A stretch of 51,428 nt of DNA, from NCBI GenBank assembly GCA_024331095.1, contig JANDJE010000017.1, positions 1 to 51,428 of the forward strand, given 5' to 3'. The translations under genes and the position numbers were made by a program. This DNA is from Nitrospira sp. Lineage in GTDB: Bacteria; Nitrospirota; Nitrospiria; Nitrospirales; Nitrospiraceae. Shown here in pieces: positions 8,800 to 17,420 of this stretch. Under the pieces are notes generated by a model. It searched no databases. It saw nothing but the letters and a program-made list of their open reading frames with translations, and was not told where the DNA came from. How positions within the stretch are numbered: position 1 is the first letter of the stretch; each line of letters opens with the position of its first letter.

Positions 8800-10350
8800 A
8801 TGAAGTTCCTCGCGGTTCATCCCGGTCCGTTGATGTACACGAAAATCTATCTCCGGCTGGAGCCGCTCGGCCTCGAAATGGTCGCCCAGGCGGTTCGACA
8901 AGCGGGTCATGAGGTCCGGTTGATCGACCTGCAGGCGGATACCTGGAAGGACTATGAGGCGTTGATCCGGTCCTGGAAGCCGGACATCGTGGCCTTTGGA
9001 TGCAATTACCTGGCGAACGTGCCCGAGGTGGTGGATCTGGCGAAGCTGACGAAAACCGTTCTGCCGAACGCGTTCGTCTTTGTCGGAGGGCACAGCGCTT
9101 CGTTTGTGGCCCGGGAGTTTTTGGAGCATGCCAACGGGGCGCTCGATTGCGTACTTAAAGGCGAAGGGGAGGCCTCGGCTCCCAAGCTCCTGGAAGCCGT
9201 CGCGAACGACCGCAAGGCGATCACGAAGGTTCCCGGTGTTGTCACCCTCGACGGGGAAGGGCCGCCCGCGCAGTTTGTGGAAAATCTTGACGACGTGCGT
9301 CCGGCGCGGGATCTGCTCAGAAACCGGCGCAAGTATTTCATCGGGGTGCTGGACCCCTGTGCGTCCATTGAGTTTGCGCGGGGGTGCCCCTGGGACTGCT
9401 CCTTTTGCAGCGCGTGGACGTTTTACGGCCGCAGCTATCGAATGGTCAGCACCGAGAAGGCGGTTGAGGAACTGGAGCAGGTGCAGGAACCCGGTATCTT
9501 CCTGGTCGATGACGTGGCCTTTATCCAGGCCAAACAGGGGATGGAAATCGGCGAAGCCATCGCTCGACGTGGCATTAAAAAACAATTTTATATGGAAACG
9601 CGCGGCGACGTGCTGCTGCGAAACAAGGAAGTCTTCCAATTTTGGAAGCAGATCGGGCTTCAGTACATGTTTTTGGGCGTGGAGGCCATCGATGAAGAGG
9701 GCCTCAAGATGCACCGTAAACGGATCTCGCTGGGGAAAAATTTTGAGGCACTCGAATTCGCCCGTTCGCTCGGCATTACCGTGGCGATTAACATCATCGC
9801 CGATCCGGACTGGGATCGCCGGCGGTTTGAGGTCATCCGGCAGTGGTGTCTGGAGATTCCGGAAATCGTGAACATCAGCGTGAACACGCCCTACCCCGGC
9901 ACCGAAAGCTGGCACACCGAATCGCGCAAGTTCCAAACGAGAGATTATCGCCTGTTCGACATTCAGCACGCCGTGCTGCCGACCAAGCTCCCGCTGCCGG
10001 AGTTCTATGAAGAGCTGGTCAAGACGCAGCAGGTCTTGAACAAGAAGCATTTGGGTTGGGCCGCCCTCAAGGGCACGGCCAAGATCGCGGCGGGCCATCT
10101 CATGCGCGGGCAAACGAACTTCATCAAGATGCTCTGGAAGTTCAACAGCGTCTACAACCCCAAGCTACAGATCGCCGACCACCAACGTCCCGTCACCTAC
10201 GAGATGAAGCTTCCCTCGGCTCCGCAAGAAGCCAAGACCATCGATGCCAGACAGTTGTTCATTCTTCCCGCCAAGGGCCGCAAAGGGCGGGCGTTGGATG
10301 AATCCAGCGAGCAGTTCGTGGAAGCCACCCGCACCGGGACGAGCATCTAG
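8800..10350 (+). CDS. hpnR: Hopanoid C-3 methylase HpnR (B12-binding radical SAM)
   Basis: A 516-residue radical SAM methyltransferase. The N-terminal cobalamin-binding domain (about residues 1-150) has the LGLEMVAQAVRQAGHEV, DIVAFGCNY and FVGGHSA elements. The radical SAM core carries the 4Fe-4S motif RGCPWDCSFC, with Cys196, Cys200 and Cys203. The long C-terminal region (MRGQTNFIKMLWKFNSVYNP) is of the type seen in HpnR. HpnR methylates hopanoids at C-3 in the A ring, giving 3-methylhopanoids in the membrane. The start follows a purine-rich GAGGAGGGTTGAGGGT. No other hopanoid genes are in the window, so cyclase and side-chain genes must be elsewhere. An alternative would be a related B12-radical SAM methylase, but length and sequence both fit HpnR. 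Confidence 0.85.
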   Translation: MKFLAVHPGPLMYTKIYLRLEPLGLEMVAQAVRQAGHEVRLIDLQADTWKDYEALIRSWKPDIVAFGCNYLANVPEVVDLAKLTKTVLPNAFVFVGGHSASFVAREFLEHANGALDCVLKGEGEASAPKLLEAVANDRKAITKVPGVVTLDGEGPPAQFVENLDDVRPARDLLRNRRKYFIGVLDPCASIEFARGCPWDCSFCSAWTFYGRSYRMVSTEKAVEELEQVQEPGIFLVDDVAFIQAKQGMEIGEAIARRGIKKQFYMETRGDVLLRNKEVFQFWKQIGLQYMFLGVEAIDEEGLKMHRKRISLGKNFEALEFARSLGITVAINIIADPDWDRRRFEVIRQWCLEIPEIVNISVNTPYPGTESWHTESRKFQTRDYRLFDIQHAVLPTKLPLPEFYEELVKTQQVLNKKHLGWAALKGTAKIAAGHLMRGQTNFIKMLWKFNSVYNPKLQIADHQRPVTYEMKLPSAPQEAKTIDARQLFILPAKGRKGRALDESSEQFVEATRTGTSI

Positions 10351-10359
10351 CCGCCGGTT

Positions 10360-10389
10360 CTCTTCCGCCGGAGAAGCTGCCGGCGAGAG
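10360..10389 (+). terminator. Weak hairpin after hpnR
   Basis: CGCCGG (10366-10371) pairs with CCGGCG (10380-10385). After a two-base bulge, CTCT (10360-10363) pairs with AGAG (10386-10389). No T-run follows, so it may be a processing or partial termination structure rather than a full terminator. Confidence 0.3.
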
Positions 10390-10571
10390 GAAAAGCTCAT
10401 CAACCTTTGGTGACGGAGCAAACCGCTCGTCCCTGGTCATATCACGAGACGGTCATCTCCTCTCCTCAGAGAAACCCGTGATAAGCGGTCTTCCTGTTAC
10501 GGCTCATTGAGCGCAATAAAGCCGCGGCGTTGTCCCGTTTCTCGGCATGCGCGCCGTTTGGGTCGCCCACC

Positions 10572-10580
10572 TGTTATACT
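10572..10580 (+). promoter_or_regulatory. Extended -10 promoter for tldD-tldE
   Basis: TGTTATACT matches an extended -10 element (TG-N-TATACT), with the hexamer at 10575-10580. A transcript would begin near 10587, about 30 bases before the tldD ATG at 10619. This placement also argues against the upstream in-frame ATG at 10547 as the real start. No convincing -35 box is seen, as is usual for extended -10 promoters. Confidence 0.42.
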
Positions 10581-10618
10581 ACCGTCGATCTGCATTCGAA
10601 CCTTGGGAGAACCGCGGC

Positions 10619-12076
10619 ATGGGCGCTCCAACCTGGGATGAATTCGCCGAACTGGCCCTGGCCCGTGTTCGCCGATCCGGTGTGGAATACGGCGATATTC
10701 GTATCCAACGCAGCGTGACCGGGCACGTTCGGGGAGAAGATGGCCGCATTGCGTCGGTCCGCGATGCCGAGGACGGCGGCTTCGGCGTGCGCGTGTTGTA
10801 CCACGGCGCTTGGGGCTTTGCCGCGAGTTCGGTGCTTTCCCTCGAAGACGTTCCACGCGTGGCGGATCTGGCCGTCGAGCTTGCCAAACACGCGGCGTCG
10901 ATCGCCACCGAGAAGGTGCGGTTGGTCGAAGAGCCGGTCTATCGCGATCGGGTCGTGACCGCCGTCCGGATCGATCCCTACACCGTTCCGTTGGAAAAAA
11001 AAACGGGGCTCCTCCTGGAGACAATGGAAACGCTGCATGGACGGCCGGATATCGTTCGGAGCACGGCCGAGATCTGGTGGTGCCGGGATCGCAAACGGTT
11101 CCAATCGACGGAAGGCACGGTACTCGATTTCGACCTGTCGGCCGTCAACGGTTCCCTCAGCGCCACGGCGTTGTTCAACGGGCGATTCGCCACCCGCTCG
11201 TTCAATCTTCCGTATCTGCGCCAAGGCTATGAATTGATCGAAGAGACCCGTTGGTCGGAAGAGGCGATTCGCGTGGCGCGCGAGGCCGTCGAAAAGGTTC
11301 GCGCGCCGGCCGTCGCGGACGGCGTCTATGACCTGGTCCTCGATCCGGAACATTTGTCGTTGACGATCCACGAATCATGCGGCCATCCCAGCGAGCTCGA
11401 TCGCGCGCTCGGGTACGAGGCCAACTACGCGGGGACGAGTTTTCTGACGCCCGAGAAACGAGGGACGTTTCGATTCGGCTCTCCGCACGTCACGCTGGTG
11501 GCGGACAATACCGAACCGGGGACGCTCGCCGCGACGGGCTACGACGACGACGGAGTCGCGTGTCAGACGTGGGACATCGTGCGCGAGGGTGTCTTCGTCG
11601 GCTATTGCACGAATCGGGAGGTGGCGCCGAAGATCGGCGAAACGCGATCGCGCGGATCGAATCGAGCGGACGGGTGGGGCAGTGTGCCGATCGTGCGCAT
11701 CGCCAACATCGGACTTGAGCCGGGCGAGCAGACGCTCGACCGACTGATCGCGGACGTCAAGCGCGGGATTTACATCGAAGGCCACGGATCGTACAGCATC
11801 GATCAGCGCCGGTACAATTTTCAATTCGGCGGCGACGCCTTCTGGTTGATCGAAAACGGCCGGCGAACCCGCATGCTGCGCGACGTGATCTATCACGGCA
11901 TCACTCCCGAATTTTGGAACAGTTGCGACGGCGTGGCGGATCGGTCCTTCCGACGCCGGTACGGATTCATTACCTGCGGCAAGGGACAACCGGTCCAGTC
12001 CGGCTGGATGACTCACGCCGCGTCGCCGGCATTGTTTCGGCGAGTCCACGTGATCAGGGGAGGAGAAGAATCATGA
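10619..12076 (+). CDS. tldD: Metalloprotease TldD
   Basis: A 485-residue protein of the TldD/PmbA family. The metal site HESCGHPSE has the HExxxH pattern (His251, Glu252, His256) that marks the catalytic TldD subunit. Later family features include DDDGV, the FVGYCTNREVA loop and the C-terminal GKGQPVQSG. TldD with TldE forms a heterodimeric zinc protease that degrades or trims unfolded small peptides; in enterobacteria it matures microcin B17 and clears the CcdA antitoxin. The start at 10619 has a GGGAGA ribosome binding site and follows an extended -10 promoter. The stop overlaps the tldE start (ATGA), so the two subunits are translationally coupled. Confidence 0.92.
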   Translation: MGAPTWDEFAELALARVRRSGVEYGDIRIQRSVTGHVRGEDGRIASVRDAEDGGFGVRVLYHGAWGFAASSVLSLEDVPRVADLAVELAKHAASIATEKVRLVEEPVYRDRVVTAVRIDPYTVPLEKKTGLLLETMETLHGRPDIVRSTAEIWWCRDRKRFQSTEGTVLDFDLSAVNGSLSATALFNGRFATRSFNLPYLRQGYELIEETRWSEEAIRVAREAVEKVRAPAVADGVYDLVLDPEHLSLTIHESCGHPSELDRALGYEANYAGTSFLTPEKRGTFRFGSPHVTLVADNTEPGTLAATGYDDDGVACQTWDIVREGVFVGYCTNREVAPKIGETRSRGSNRADGWGSVPIVRIANIGLEPGEQTLDRLIADVKRGIYIEGHGSYSIDQRRYNFQFGGDAFWLIENGRRTRMLRDVIYHGITPEFWNSCDGVADRSFRRRYGFITCGKGQPVQSGWMTHAASPALFRRVHVIRGGEES

Positions 12077-13434
12077 GCCTGTCCGCCTCGAATCCGTGGC
12101 CGAAGATGACGAGCCGGGACGAATTTCGCTTTCTGGCCGACGTGATCTTTTCCCGCTCATCGGGCGACCATACCGTAGTGACGCTCCATGACGAACGAGC
12201 CGGCACCACGAGATTCGCCGACAACCGTGTCATTCAAAACGTCGATACGAGGCGCGGCCTCCTGACGGCGACCGTCTCGTTCGGCCGGCGACACGGCACC
12301 GCCTCGACGACGGATTTTACGGCCGGCGCCGTTCAAGACATGGTAGCGCGGGCCGAGCGGATCGCCCGAGCGGCGCCTGAAGATCCGGAATATCTTCCGC
12401 CGCCGGACCCCCAACCGTTTCCCGTCCGGGAGACGGCGAGAGAAGAAACGATCGCCGATGGACCGGTGCGCCGCCACGAATACGCGAACGAAGCCATGAG
12501 CCTCTGCCGCATGGAAAATCTCATGGCGGCCGGGATCGTGTCGTCCTCGGTGGCCTCCGTCGGCGTGGCGGCGGACAACGGGTTGTTCGGTTGCGAGACG
12601 AGGACCAAGGCGCAGTTCAGCCTGACGGTTCAGGCCGGTGACGGAACGGGCGAAACGGGCGCAACAGGGTGGAGCGCCGCCGCCCACCGTTCGATCGATC
12701 ATCTGAAAATTCAAGAACGGACCCTGGCGGCGATCGACAAGGCCAAGAGAAGCCGCGAAGCGAGGGACCTTCCTCCGGGAGACTATCCGGTCGTGCTCGA
12801 ACCGGCCGCCGTGGCCGGGCTTTGGTCTTGGCTGATCTGGACGCTCGACGCCAAATCTTACGAAAAGGGCACCAGTCCGTTCGCGGGACAATTGGGAAGC
12901 CGAATCGTGGACAAACGGTTGACGTTGAGCAATGTGCCGAATCATGCCGATCTGTTCGGCGTGGGGTTTACTTCCGAAGGATTGCCGAGCGAACCCTCGC
13001 AGTGGATCGAGGACGGCCGCTTGAAACAACTCGCGTACGATCGATTTACGGCGCATACGCACGGGATCAAGAGCATTCCCACGTTGGAATCGCCGGTCTT
13101 GTCCGTCAAGGGGGCGTCGTTCGGGAACGTGCGAGAGCTGCTGAAACAGATCGATCGAGCCGTTCTTGTCACGAATTTTTGGTACATCCGCTCCGTCAAT
13201 CTTCGCGACCTGACCTTGACCGGGATGACGCGCGACGGAACGTTCCTCGTAGAGAACGGCCATGTCGTCTGTCCGGTGAAGAATTTCCGTTTTCATGAGA
13301 GTCCCCTCCGGGTCTTTCAAGATGTCGGCGTCGCAACGGTTCCCACGGAGGCGGTGACACCGGAAGCGGGAAAAATGTTGGTGCCGGCGATGGCCTTGCC
13401 CCGCTTTCATTTTTCGAGCGTCACCAGGTTTTAA
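12073..13434 (+). CDS. tldE: TldE/PmbA, non-catalytic partner of TldD
   Basis: A 453-residue TldD/PmbA family member without the HExxxH motif, as expected for the E (PmbA) subunit that closes the active site of TldD. Family features include the N-terminal FADNRVIQNVDTRRG segment, the mid-region TKAQFSLTVQAGDGTGETG, and the C-terminal TLTGMTRDGTFLVENGHVVCPVKNFRFHESP, which is the barrel-forming end of PmbA proteins. The ATG overlaps the tldD stop by four bases and follows AGGAGAAG, so it is preferred over the in-frame ATG at 11914, which lies well inside tldD. The pair acts in the cytoplasm as a peptidase with broad, unfolded-peptide specificity. No RiPP precursor or toxin is seen next to it. 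Confidence 0.9.
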   Translation: MSLSASNPWPKMTSRDEFRFLADVIFSRSSGDHTVVTLHDERAGTTRFADNRVIQNVDTRRGLLTATVSFGRRHGTASTTDFTAGAVQDMVARAERIARAAPEDPEYLPPPDPQPFPVRETAREETIADGPVRRHEYANEAMSLCRMENLMAAGIVSSSVASVGVAADNGLFGCETRTKAQFSLTVQAGDGTGETGATGWSAAAHRSIDHLKIQERTLAAIDKAKRSREARDLPPGDYPVVLEPAAVAGLWSWLIWTLDAKSYEKGTSPFAGQLGSRIVDKRLTLSNVPNHADLFGVGFTSEGLPSEPSQWIEDGRLKQLAYDRFTAHTHGIKSIPTLESPVLSVKGASFGNVRELLKQIDRAVLVTNFWYIRSVNLRDLTLTGMTRDGTFLVENGHVVCPVKNFRFHESPLRVFQDVGVATVPTEAVTPEAGKMLVPAMALPRFHFSSVTRF

Positions 13435-13592
13435 GGGGAAGAGAAAAGCGGCCGTCAAGCGGTTGGTCCTAGAGCAAACCATTGACTCTGCCGTTGAGCA
13501 GGAGTAGAGACAGCATCGGACGCGCTTTCGCATCGATACGGTCGATCGAGGAAGAGAGACGAAAGAGTTTCGAAAGGTCTGGAGCCCGACGG

Positions 13593-14258
13593 ATGTCTCG
13601 CCGATTCAGCGATGAGCCGATCCACGTCATTCGTCGCATCCCATCGCCCGAGCAACTGGACGCCGTTCGATCCGCCAAGCGACCGGTGGGTGAAAAATTC
13701 GGCGAAGCGGCGGCATCCTTCGCGCGCTCGGTTGTGGAGCGGTTGGCGTCCGTGACGAGCGCGAGCCCGCCGGCGGGGAGGAAGGAGTCCGAGTCGGTTT
13801 TTCAAGGGCCGCCTGACGAGGCGCCGAATGATCCCGGGATGGGGGAACGTGAGCCGATCGAAAAAGGATCGGATCGCTTGGCGACGGCGGAACCGCGAGG
13901 GCCGGCGGCCGAGTCGGCGGATGACAAACCAGAGGTGAACCCGGCGAATCCAGCCGCCGAATCGTCGGCGGTGCAACCCGAGGAAGTGGCCGAGCTGAGG
14001 GGCTATCTTCTCCAACAACAGCAGGACATCGTCCGTCTGGCCTCTCAGATGCAAGAATTGAAATCCCTCGTGCTGTTGCAGCAACGTCTGATCGAACGGC
14101 TTGCACGGGAAGTGGTTCGGGGATCCGTCTCGACAACCCAACCAGGGCGCTCTTCCGCGGTCGCTCGTCCGAACAGGCCCGGCCGTCAAAAATCCGCCAG
14201 AGTTGAGAAAACGGTGATGACCCAAAACGATCCGATGCGACTGCCGCTGAACGTCTAA
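13593..14258 (+). CDS. Hypothetical protein with C-terminal coiled coil
   Basis: A 221-residue protein from the ATG at 13593; the frame is open upstream to 13482, so a longer 258-residue form is possible. No family is recognised. It has three parts: a basic N-terminus (MSRRFSDEPIHVIRRIPSPEQLDAV), a low-complexity Glu/Pro/Ala-rich middle (about residues 60-135), and a Gln/Leu-rich coiled coil (YLLQQQQDIVRLASQMQELK, continuing for about two more heptads). A basic tail follows. There is no signal peptide or membrane helix. The layout suggests an oligomerising linker or scaffold protein in the cytoplasm. It lies about 160 bases after tldE on the same strand and could be read from the same promoter. 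Confidence 0.55.
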   Translation: MSRRFSDEPIHVIRRIPSPEQLDAVRSAKRPVGEKFGEAAASFARSVVERLASVTSASPPAGRKESESVFQGPPDEAPNDPGMGEREPIEKGSDRLATAEPRGPAAESADDKPEVNPANPAAESSAVQPEEVAELRGYLLQQQQDIVRLASQMQELKSLVLLQQRLIERLAREVVRGSVSTTQPGRSSAVARPNRPGRQKSARVEKTVMTQNDPMRLPLNV

Positions 14259-14335
14259 ATGCCCGATCGGTATGTATTATGTATGATGGTGTCCGGCCAG
14301 CTGCCCTCGAGTTTTGCCCATCGCCTCCCGCCTCT

Positions 14336-16000
14336 ATGATAACTGATCGCAACCACGGTCGAGTCCTGAAGGCGAGCTTGGTGGCGGCGGCCATCTGGGC
14401 GGCATCCTGGCAGGGTTCGGTCTTCGGTGCTTCCGGTGGAGAGGCGCGTCCCACTGTCTCGCTCTATGACAATCTCGGCACGTTGCACCACCCTGTGACG
14501 ACGACGTCCGAGCAGGCCCAGCGGTATTTCGATCAAGGTCTGCGGCTGGTGTATGCCTTTAATCATGAAGAGGCCGTGCTGGCGTTTGAAGAAGCCGCCA
14601 GGCTCGATCCTTCAGCCGCCATGCCCTATTGGGGAGTCGCGCTGGCGCTGGGACCGAACATCAACGCGCCGGTCACCAAGGAGAGAGAGCGTAAGGCCAT
14701 AGAAGCGCTCCGCAAAGCCCGCGCCCATAGTGCTCGCGCGAGTGAGGCCGAACGGCGCTACATCGAGGCGCTCGGCAAACGGTACGGTTCAAAAGGGGAG
14801 CCAAGAAAGGCGCTTGACAAGGCCTATGCCGACGCGATGAGGGCGTTATGGCGGGACTTTCCTGATGACGCGGACGCCGGCGTGCTCTTCGCGGAGGCCT
14901 TGATGGATCTCCGGCCCTGGGATTTATGGACATCGACCGGAAAGCCGAAGCCGGGAACGGAAGAAATCGTCGCGACGTTGGAGTCCGTCCTTGCGCGTTT
15001 CCCCGATCATCCCGGCGCCTGTCATTATTACATTCATGCCGTTGAAGCCTCGCCGACGCCGGAGCGGGCGCTGGCCTGCGCGGATCGGCTGTCGGGCCTG
15101 ATGCCGGGCGCCGGTCACTTGGTCCACATGCCGGCCCACATTTACATGCGCCTTGGTCGATATCATGAGGCTGCGGACCGCAATACGCACGCGGCTCTTG
15201 TCGATCGAGACTATTTGGCGGGCCGAACGCTCGCCGGCGAGTACGCCGATGCGTACTACGCGCACAATCTCCATTTCTTGTGGGCCTCCTTGACGATGGA
15301 GGGGCGGAAGACGGAGTCGTTGAAGATCGCGCGCCAGTTGACGACGCTGGTGACCGAGTACAAGGCACAAAAAGACAAGTGGAAGGAAGGGTATCTTCCG
15401 ACCCCCATCTGGTCTCTGATTCGATTCGGTCAATGGAGCGATCTGCTGCGAGAGCCTGCGCCTCGCGCGAGTCTGCGTCTTCACCACGCAATCTGGCGAT
15501 TGGGCAGGGGCTTGGCCTTAACCGCCACCGGCCGCTTGCCGGAGGCGGAGGCGGAACTGGCGGTTTTGGCCGTCTCGACGAAACAGATCGGGCGCCCCCG
15601 CACGGACGAAGGAAAAATAGAGCAGGCCATGATTAAAATCGCCGAGCGTCTTCTGGCCGGCGAGATCGCGGCCCGCCGTGGGCGATACGACGAGGCGATC
15701 ACGTCGCTCGGAGATGCCGTGAAAATGGAAGAGAACTTGCCTTACATCGAGCCGCCCTACTGGCCGATCCCCGTTCGCCATTATCTCGGAGACGTGCTGA
15801 TGGCCGCCGGTCGATACGGTGACGCGGAGGAGGCGTACCAAGCCGATCTGGTCAGGCATCCCCATAACGGATGGGCGCTTTTCGGCCTGGTCAAAAGCCT
15901 TCGCGCTCAAGAGAAGGTCCGTGAAGCCGAGGAGGCGGAACGTCAATTCAAGGCGGCCTGGAGTTACGCTGATGTGACACTGGCCGGGTCGCGGTTTTGA
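14336..16000 (+). CDS. Exported TPR-repeat protein
   Basis: A 554-residue protein from the ATG at 14336. It has an N-terminal signal-like hydrophobic stretch (LKASLVAAAIWAASWQGSVF) and then a series of tetratricopeptide-like helix pairs. The first is YFDQGLRLVYAFNHEEAVLAFEEAARLDPSAAMPYWGVALALG, and others recur at about residues 210-270 and 395-520 (MAAGRYGDAEEAYQADL, HNGWALFGLVKSL). The YFDQGLRLVYAFNHEEA start and the HMPAHIYMRLGRYHEAADRN block are shared by a widespread group of exported bacterial TPR proteins of unknown role. It probably mediates periplasmic protein contacts. The start was chosen because it begins the signal peptide. The SLOG gene follows after 39 bases. Confidence 0.78.
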   Translation: MITDRNHGRVLKASLVAAAIWAASWQGSVFGASGGEARPTVSLYDNLGTLHHPVTTTSEQAQRYFDQGLRLVYAFNHEEAVLAFEEAARLDPSAAMPYWGVALALGPNINAPVTKERERKAIEALRKARAHSARASEAERRYIEALGKRYGSKGEPRKALDKAYADAMRALWRDFPDDADAGVLFAEALMDLRPWDLWTSTGKPKPGTEEIVATLESVLARFPDHPGACHYYIHAVEASPTPERALACADRLSGLMPGAGHLVHMPAHIYMRLGRYHEAADRNTHAALVDRDYLAGRTLAGEYADAYYAHNLHFLWASLTMEGRKTESLKIARQLTTLVTEYKAQKDKWKEGYLPTPIWSLIRFGQWSDLLREPAPRASLRLHHAIWRLGRGLALTATGRLPEAEAELAVLAVSTKQIGRPRTDEGKIEQAMIKIAERLLAGEIAARRGRYDEAITSLGDAVKMEENLPYIEPPYWPIPVRHYLGDVLMAAGRYGDAEEAYQADLVRHPHNGWALFGLVKSLRAQEKVREAEEAERQFKAAWSYADVTLAGSRF

Positions 16001-16039
16001 AGTGGGAATATAAATATAAAGGAGAGGTGCGGAGAAGGG

Positions 16040-16582
16040 ATGCATTTTATCGTGGGCGTGATGGGGCCGGCGAAGGCCAGGAAAAAAGACTTGGAGAACG
16101 CGAGGCTGCTGGGAGAGTTGATCGCGCGGCGCGGGTGGGCGGTGCTGACGGGCGGACGAAACGTCGGCGTGATGGATGCCGCGTGCGAGGGGGCCAAGAG
16201 GGTCGGAGGCAGTTTGACCATCGGGATCTTGCCGACGGCCAAGGACAAGGTGTCACGCTACGTCGATGTGCCGATCATCACGGAGATGGGCAGCGGCCGC
16301 AACAACATCAATGTCCTGACCAGCCATGTGGTCGTGGTCTGCGGACTGACGGGGTCCGGGACGGTGTCGGAAGTAGCGTTGGCCGTCAAGGCCGGAAGGC
16401 CGGTTGTCTTGGTGGATGCGTCCGCCGCGGACGTGGCGTTCTTCCGCAAACTGAACAAACGGTTGGTGGCAGCCGCCGACTCGCCAGAGGAAGCGATTGC
16501 TTTAATTATGAAGAGGCTGGAGAGGGTCCATCGGCGCCAACGGGTCGTTGCGTCCAATGGATACGATGGGCTTTCCGTGTGA
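16040..16582 (+). CDS. SLOG/LOG-like Rossmann protein (TIGR00725 type)
   Basis: A 180-residue nucleotide-binding protein: MHFIVGVMGPAKA start, then GWAVLTGGRNVGVMDAACEGAKRVGG, and the phosphate loop CGLTGSGTVSEVALAVKAGRPVVLV. This is the SLOG fold seen in LOG cytokinin-activating phosphoribohydrolases and in the TIGR00725 group. The true LOG motif PGGxGTxxE is replaced by GLTGSGTVSE, so a nucleotide-sensing or hydrolase role is more likely than LOG activity. GGAGAAGGG just before the ATG is a good ribosome binding site. It is probably co-transcribed with the TPR gene. Confidence 0.8.
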   Translation: MHFIVGVMGPAKARKKDLENARLLGELIARRGWAVLTGGRNVGVMDAACEGAKRVGGSLTIGILPTAKDKVSRYVDVPIITEMGSGRNNINVLTSHVVVVCGLTGSGTVSEVALAVKAGRPVVLVDASAADVAFFRKLNKRLVAAADSPEEAIALIMKRLERVHRRQRVVASNGYDGLSV

Positions 16583-16657
16583 CCGGTTTGAACGTTTCGC
16601 GCCGGCGAGCAGGCGTCCCTCGCCCGCTCGCCGTACTGCGTCGTTCTCGTGGGTTCT

Positions 16658-16686
16658 GGGACTGTGTAAGCCGGGACTGTGTAAGC
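16658..16686. repeat. 14-base tandem repeat upstream of msrA
   Basis: GGGACTGTGTAAGC occurs at 16658-16671 and 16673-16686, separated by one base (15-base period), about 57 bases before the msrA start. Perfect tandem repeats of this size upstream of a gene can be regulator sites, or could be a simple local duplication. Confidence 0.5.
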
Positions 16687-16742
16687 GTGTAAGGATGGAC
16701 GATGAGCATAAGTGTCCCCGACGGAGAGGAGGGAATGACATC

Positions 16743-17363
16743 ATGAGGCCGATTCGACGCGCGAGGCGGCAGATGATCATGCTGTGCCTGTTCGGAGCGA
16801 TGGCCGGTTTGCCGTTCGACCCGACGGTCTGGGCGGCCGAGCCGGCCAAGGCCTATTTTGCGGGGGGCTGCTTCTGGTGCATGGAGGAAGCGTTTGAACC
16901 GGTAGAGGGGGTTCTTTCCGTGGTCTCCGGTTACATGGGGGGGAGCGTTGCCAATCCCACCTACGCTCAGGTCTCCACCGGAAAGACCGGCCATGCCGAG
17001 TCGGTCGAGGTGACGTATGACCCGGCCAAGGTGACGTATCAAACGTTGCTCGACGTGTTCTGGCGGAATGTGGATCCGCTGACGCCTAATGGGCAATTCT
17101 GTGACCATGGCAATCAATACCGGTCCGCCATCTTCTATGGGACGGACGAAGAGCGGCGGCTGGCTGAGGAGTCGAAAGTGGCGCTCGAACGGTCGAAACG
17201 ATTTGCGCAGCCGATCGTGACGCAGGTGGTCAAGGCCTCCACCTTCTACCCGGCGGAAGAAGAGCACCAGGACTACTACAAGAAGAATCCCGTCCGCTAC
17301 AAGTATTACAAGTTCGGCTGTGGCCGGGCGCAGCGGTTGGAGTCTCTGTGGGGGAAACCGTAA
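16743..17363 (+). CDS. msrA: Exported peptide methionine sulfoxide reductase MsrA
   Basis: A 206-residue protein. An N-terminal signal peptide (RRARRQMIMLCLFGAMAGL, cleavage likely after WAA) leads into the MsrA domain. The catalytic motif is GGCFWCMEEAF, with the nucleophile Cys in GCFW. It continues with VVSGYMGG, the conserved GHAESVEV block and the QYRSAIFY segment, all in family order. MsrA reduces the S-epimer of methionine sulfoxide in proteins, using thioredoxin-like donors. The signal peptide puts it in the periplasm or envelope, unlike the usual cytoplasmic form. No MsrB domain is fused. The ATG at 16743 follows GGAGAGGAGGG, a strong ribosome binding site. Confidence 0.93.
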   Translation: MRPIRRARRQMIMLCLFGAMAGLPFDPTVWAAEPAKAYFAGGCFWCMEEAFEPVEGVLSVVSGYMGGSVANPTYAQVSTGKTGHAESVEVTYDPAKVTYQTLLDVFWRNVDPLTPNGQFCDHGNQYRSAIFYGTDEERRLAEESKVALERSKRFAQPIVTQVVKASTFYPAEEEHQDYYKKNPVRYKYYKFGCGRAQRLESLWGKP

Positions 17364-17420
17364 CGGCCGGAGCCTGTGAACCGAGGTCATGACGGGAATC
17401 ACATTGGAGGGAACAAACGG

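Noticed and set aside
12157..13533. Long minus-strand frame opposite tldE
   Set aside because: Antisense to a clear PmbA-type protein that overlaps tldD by ATGA; Arg/His-rich translation.
16040..16582. Assignment as LOG cytokinin-activating enzyme or lysine decarboxylase
   Set aside because: The PGGxGTxxE motif required for LOG activity is replaced by GLTGSGTVSE; only the general SLOG fold is supported.
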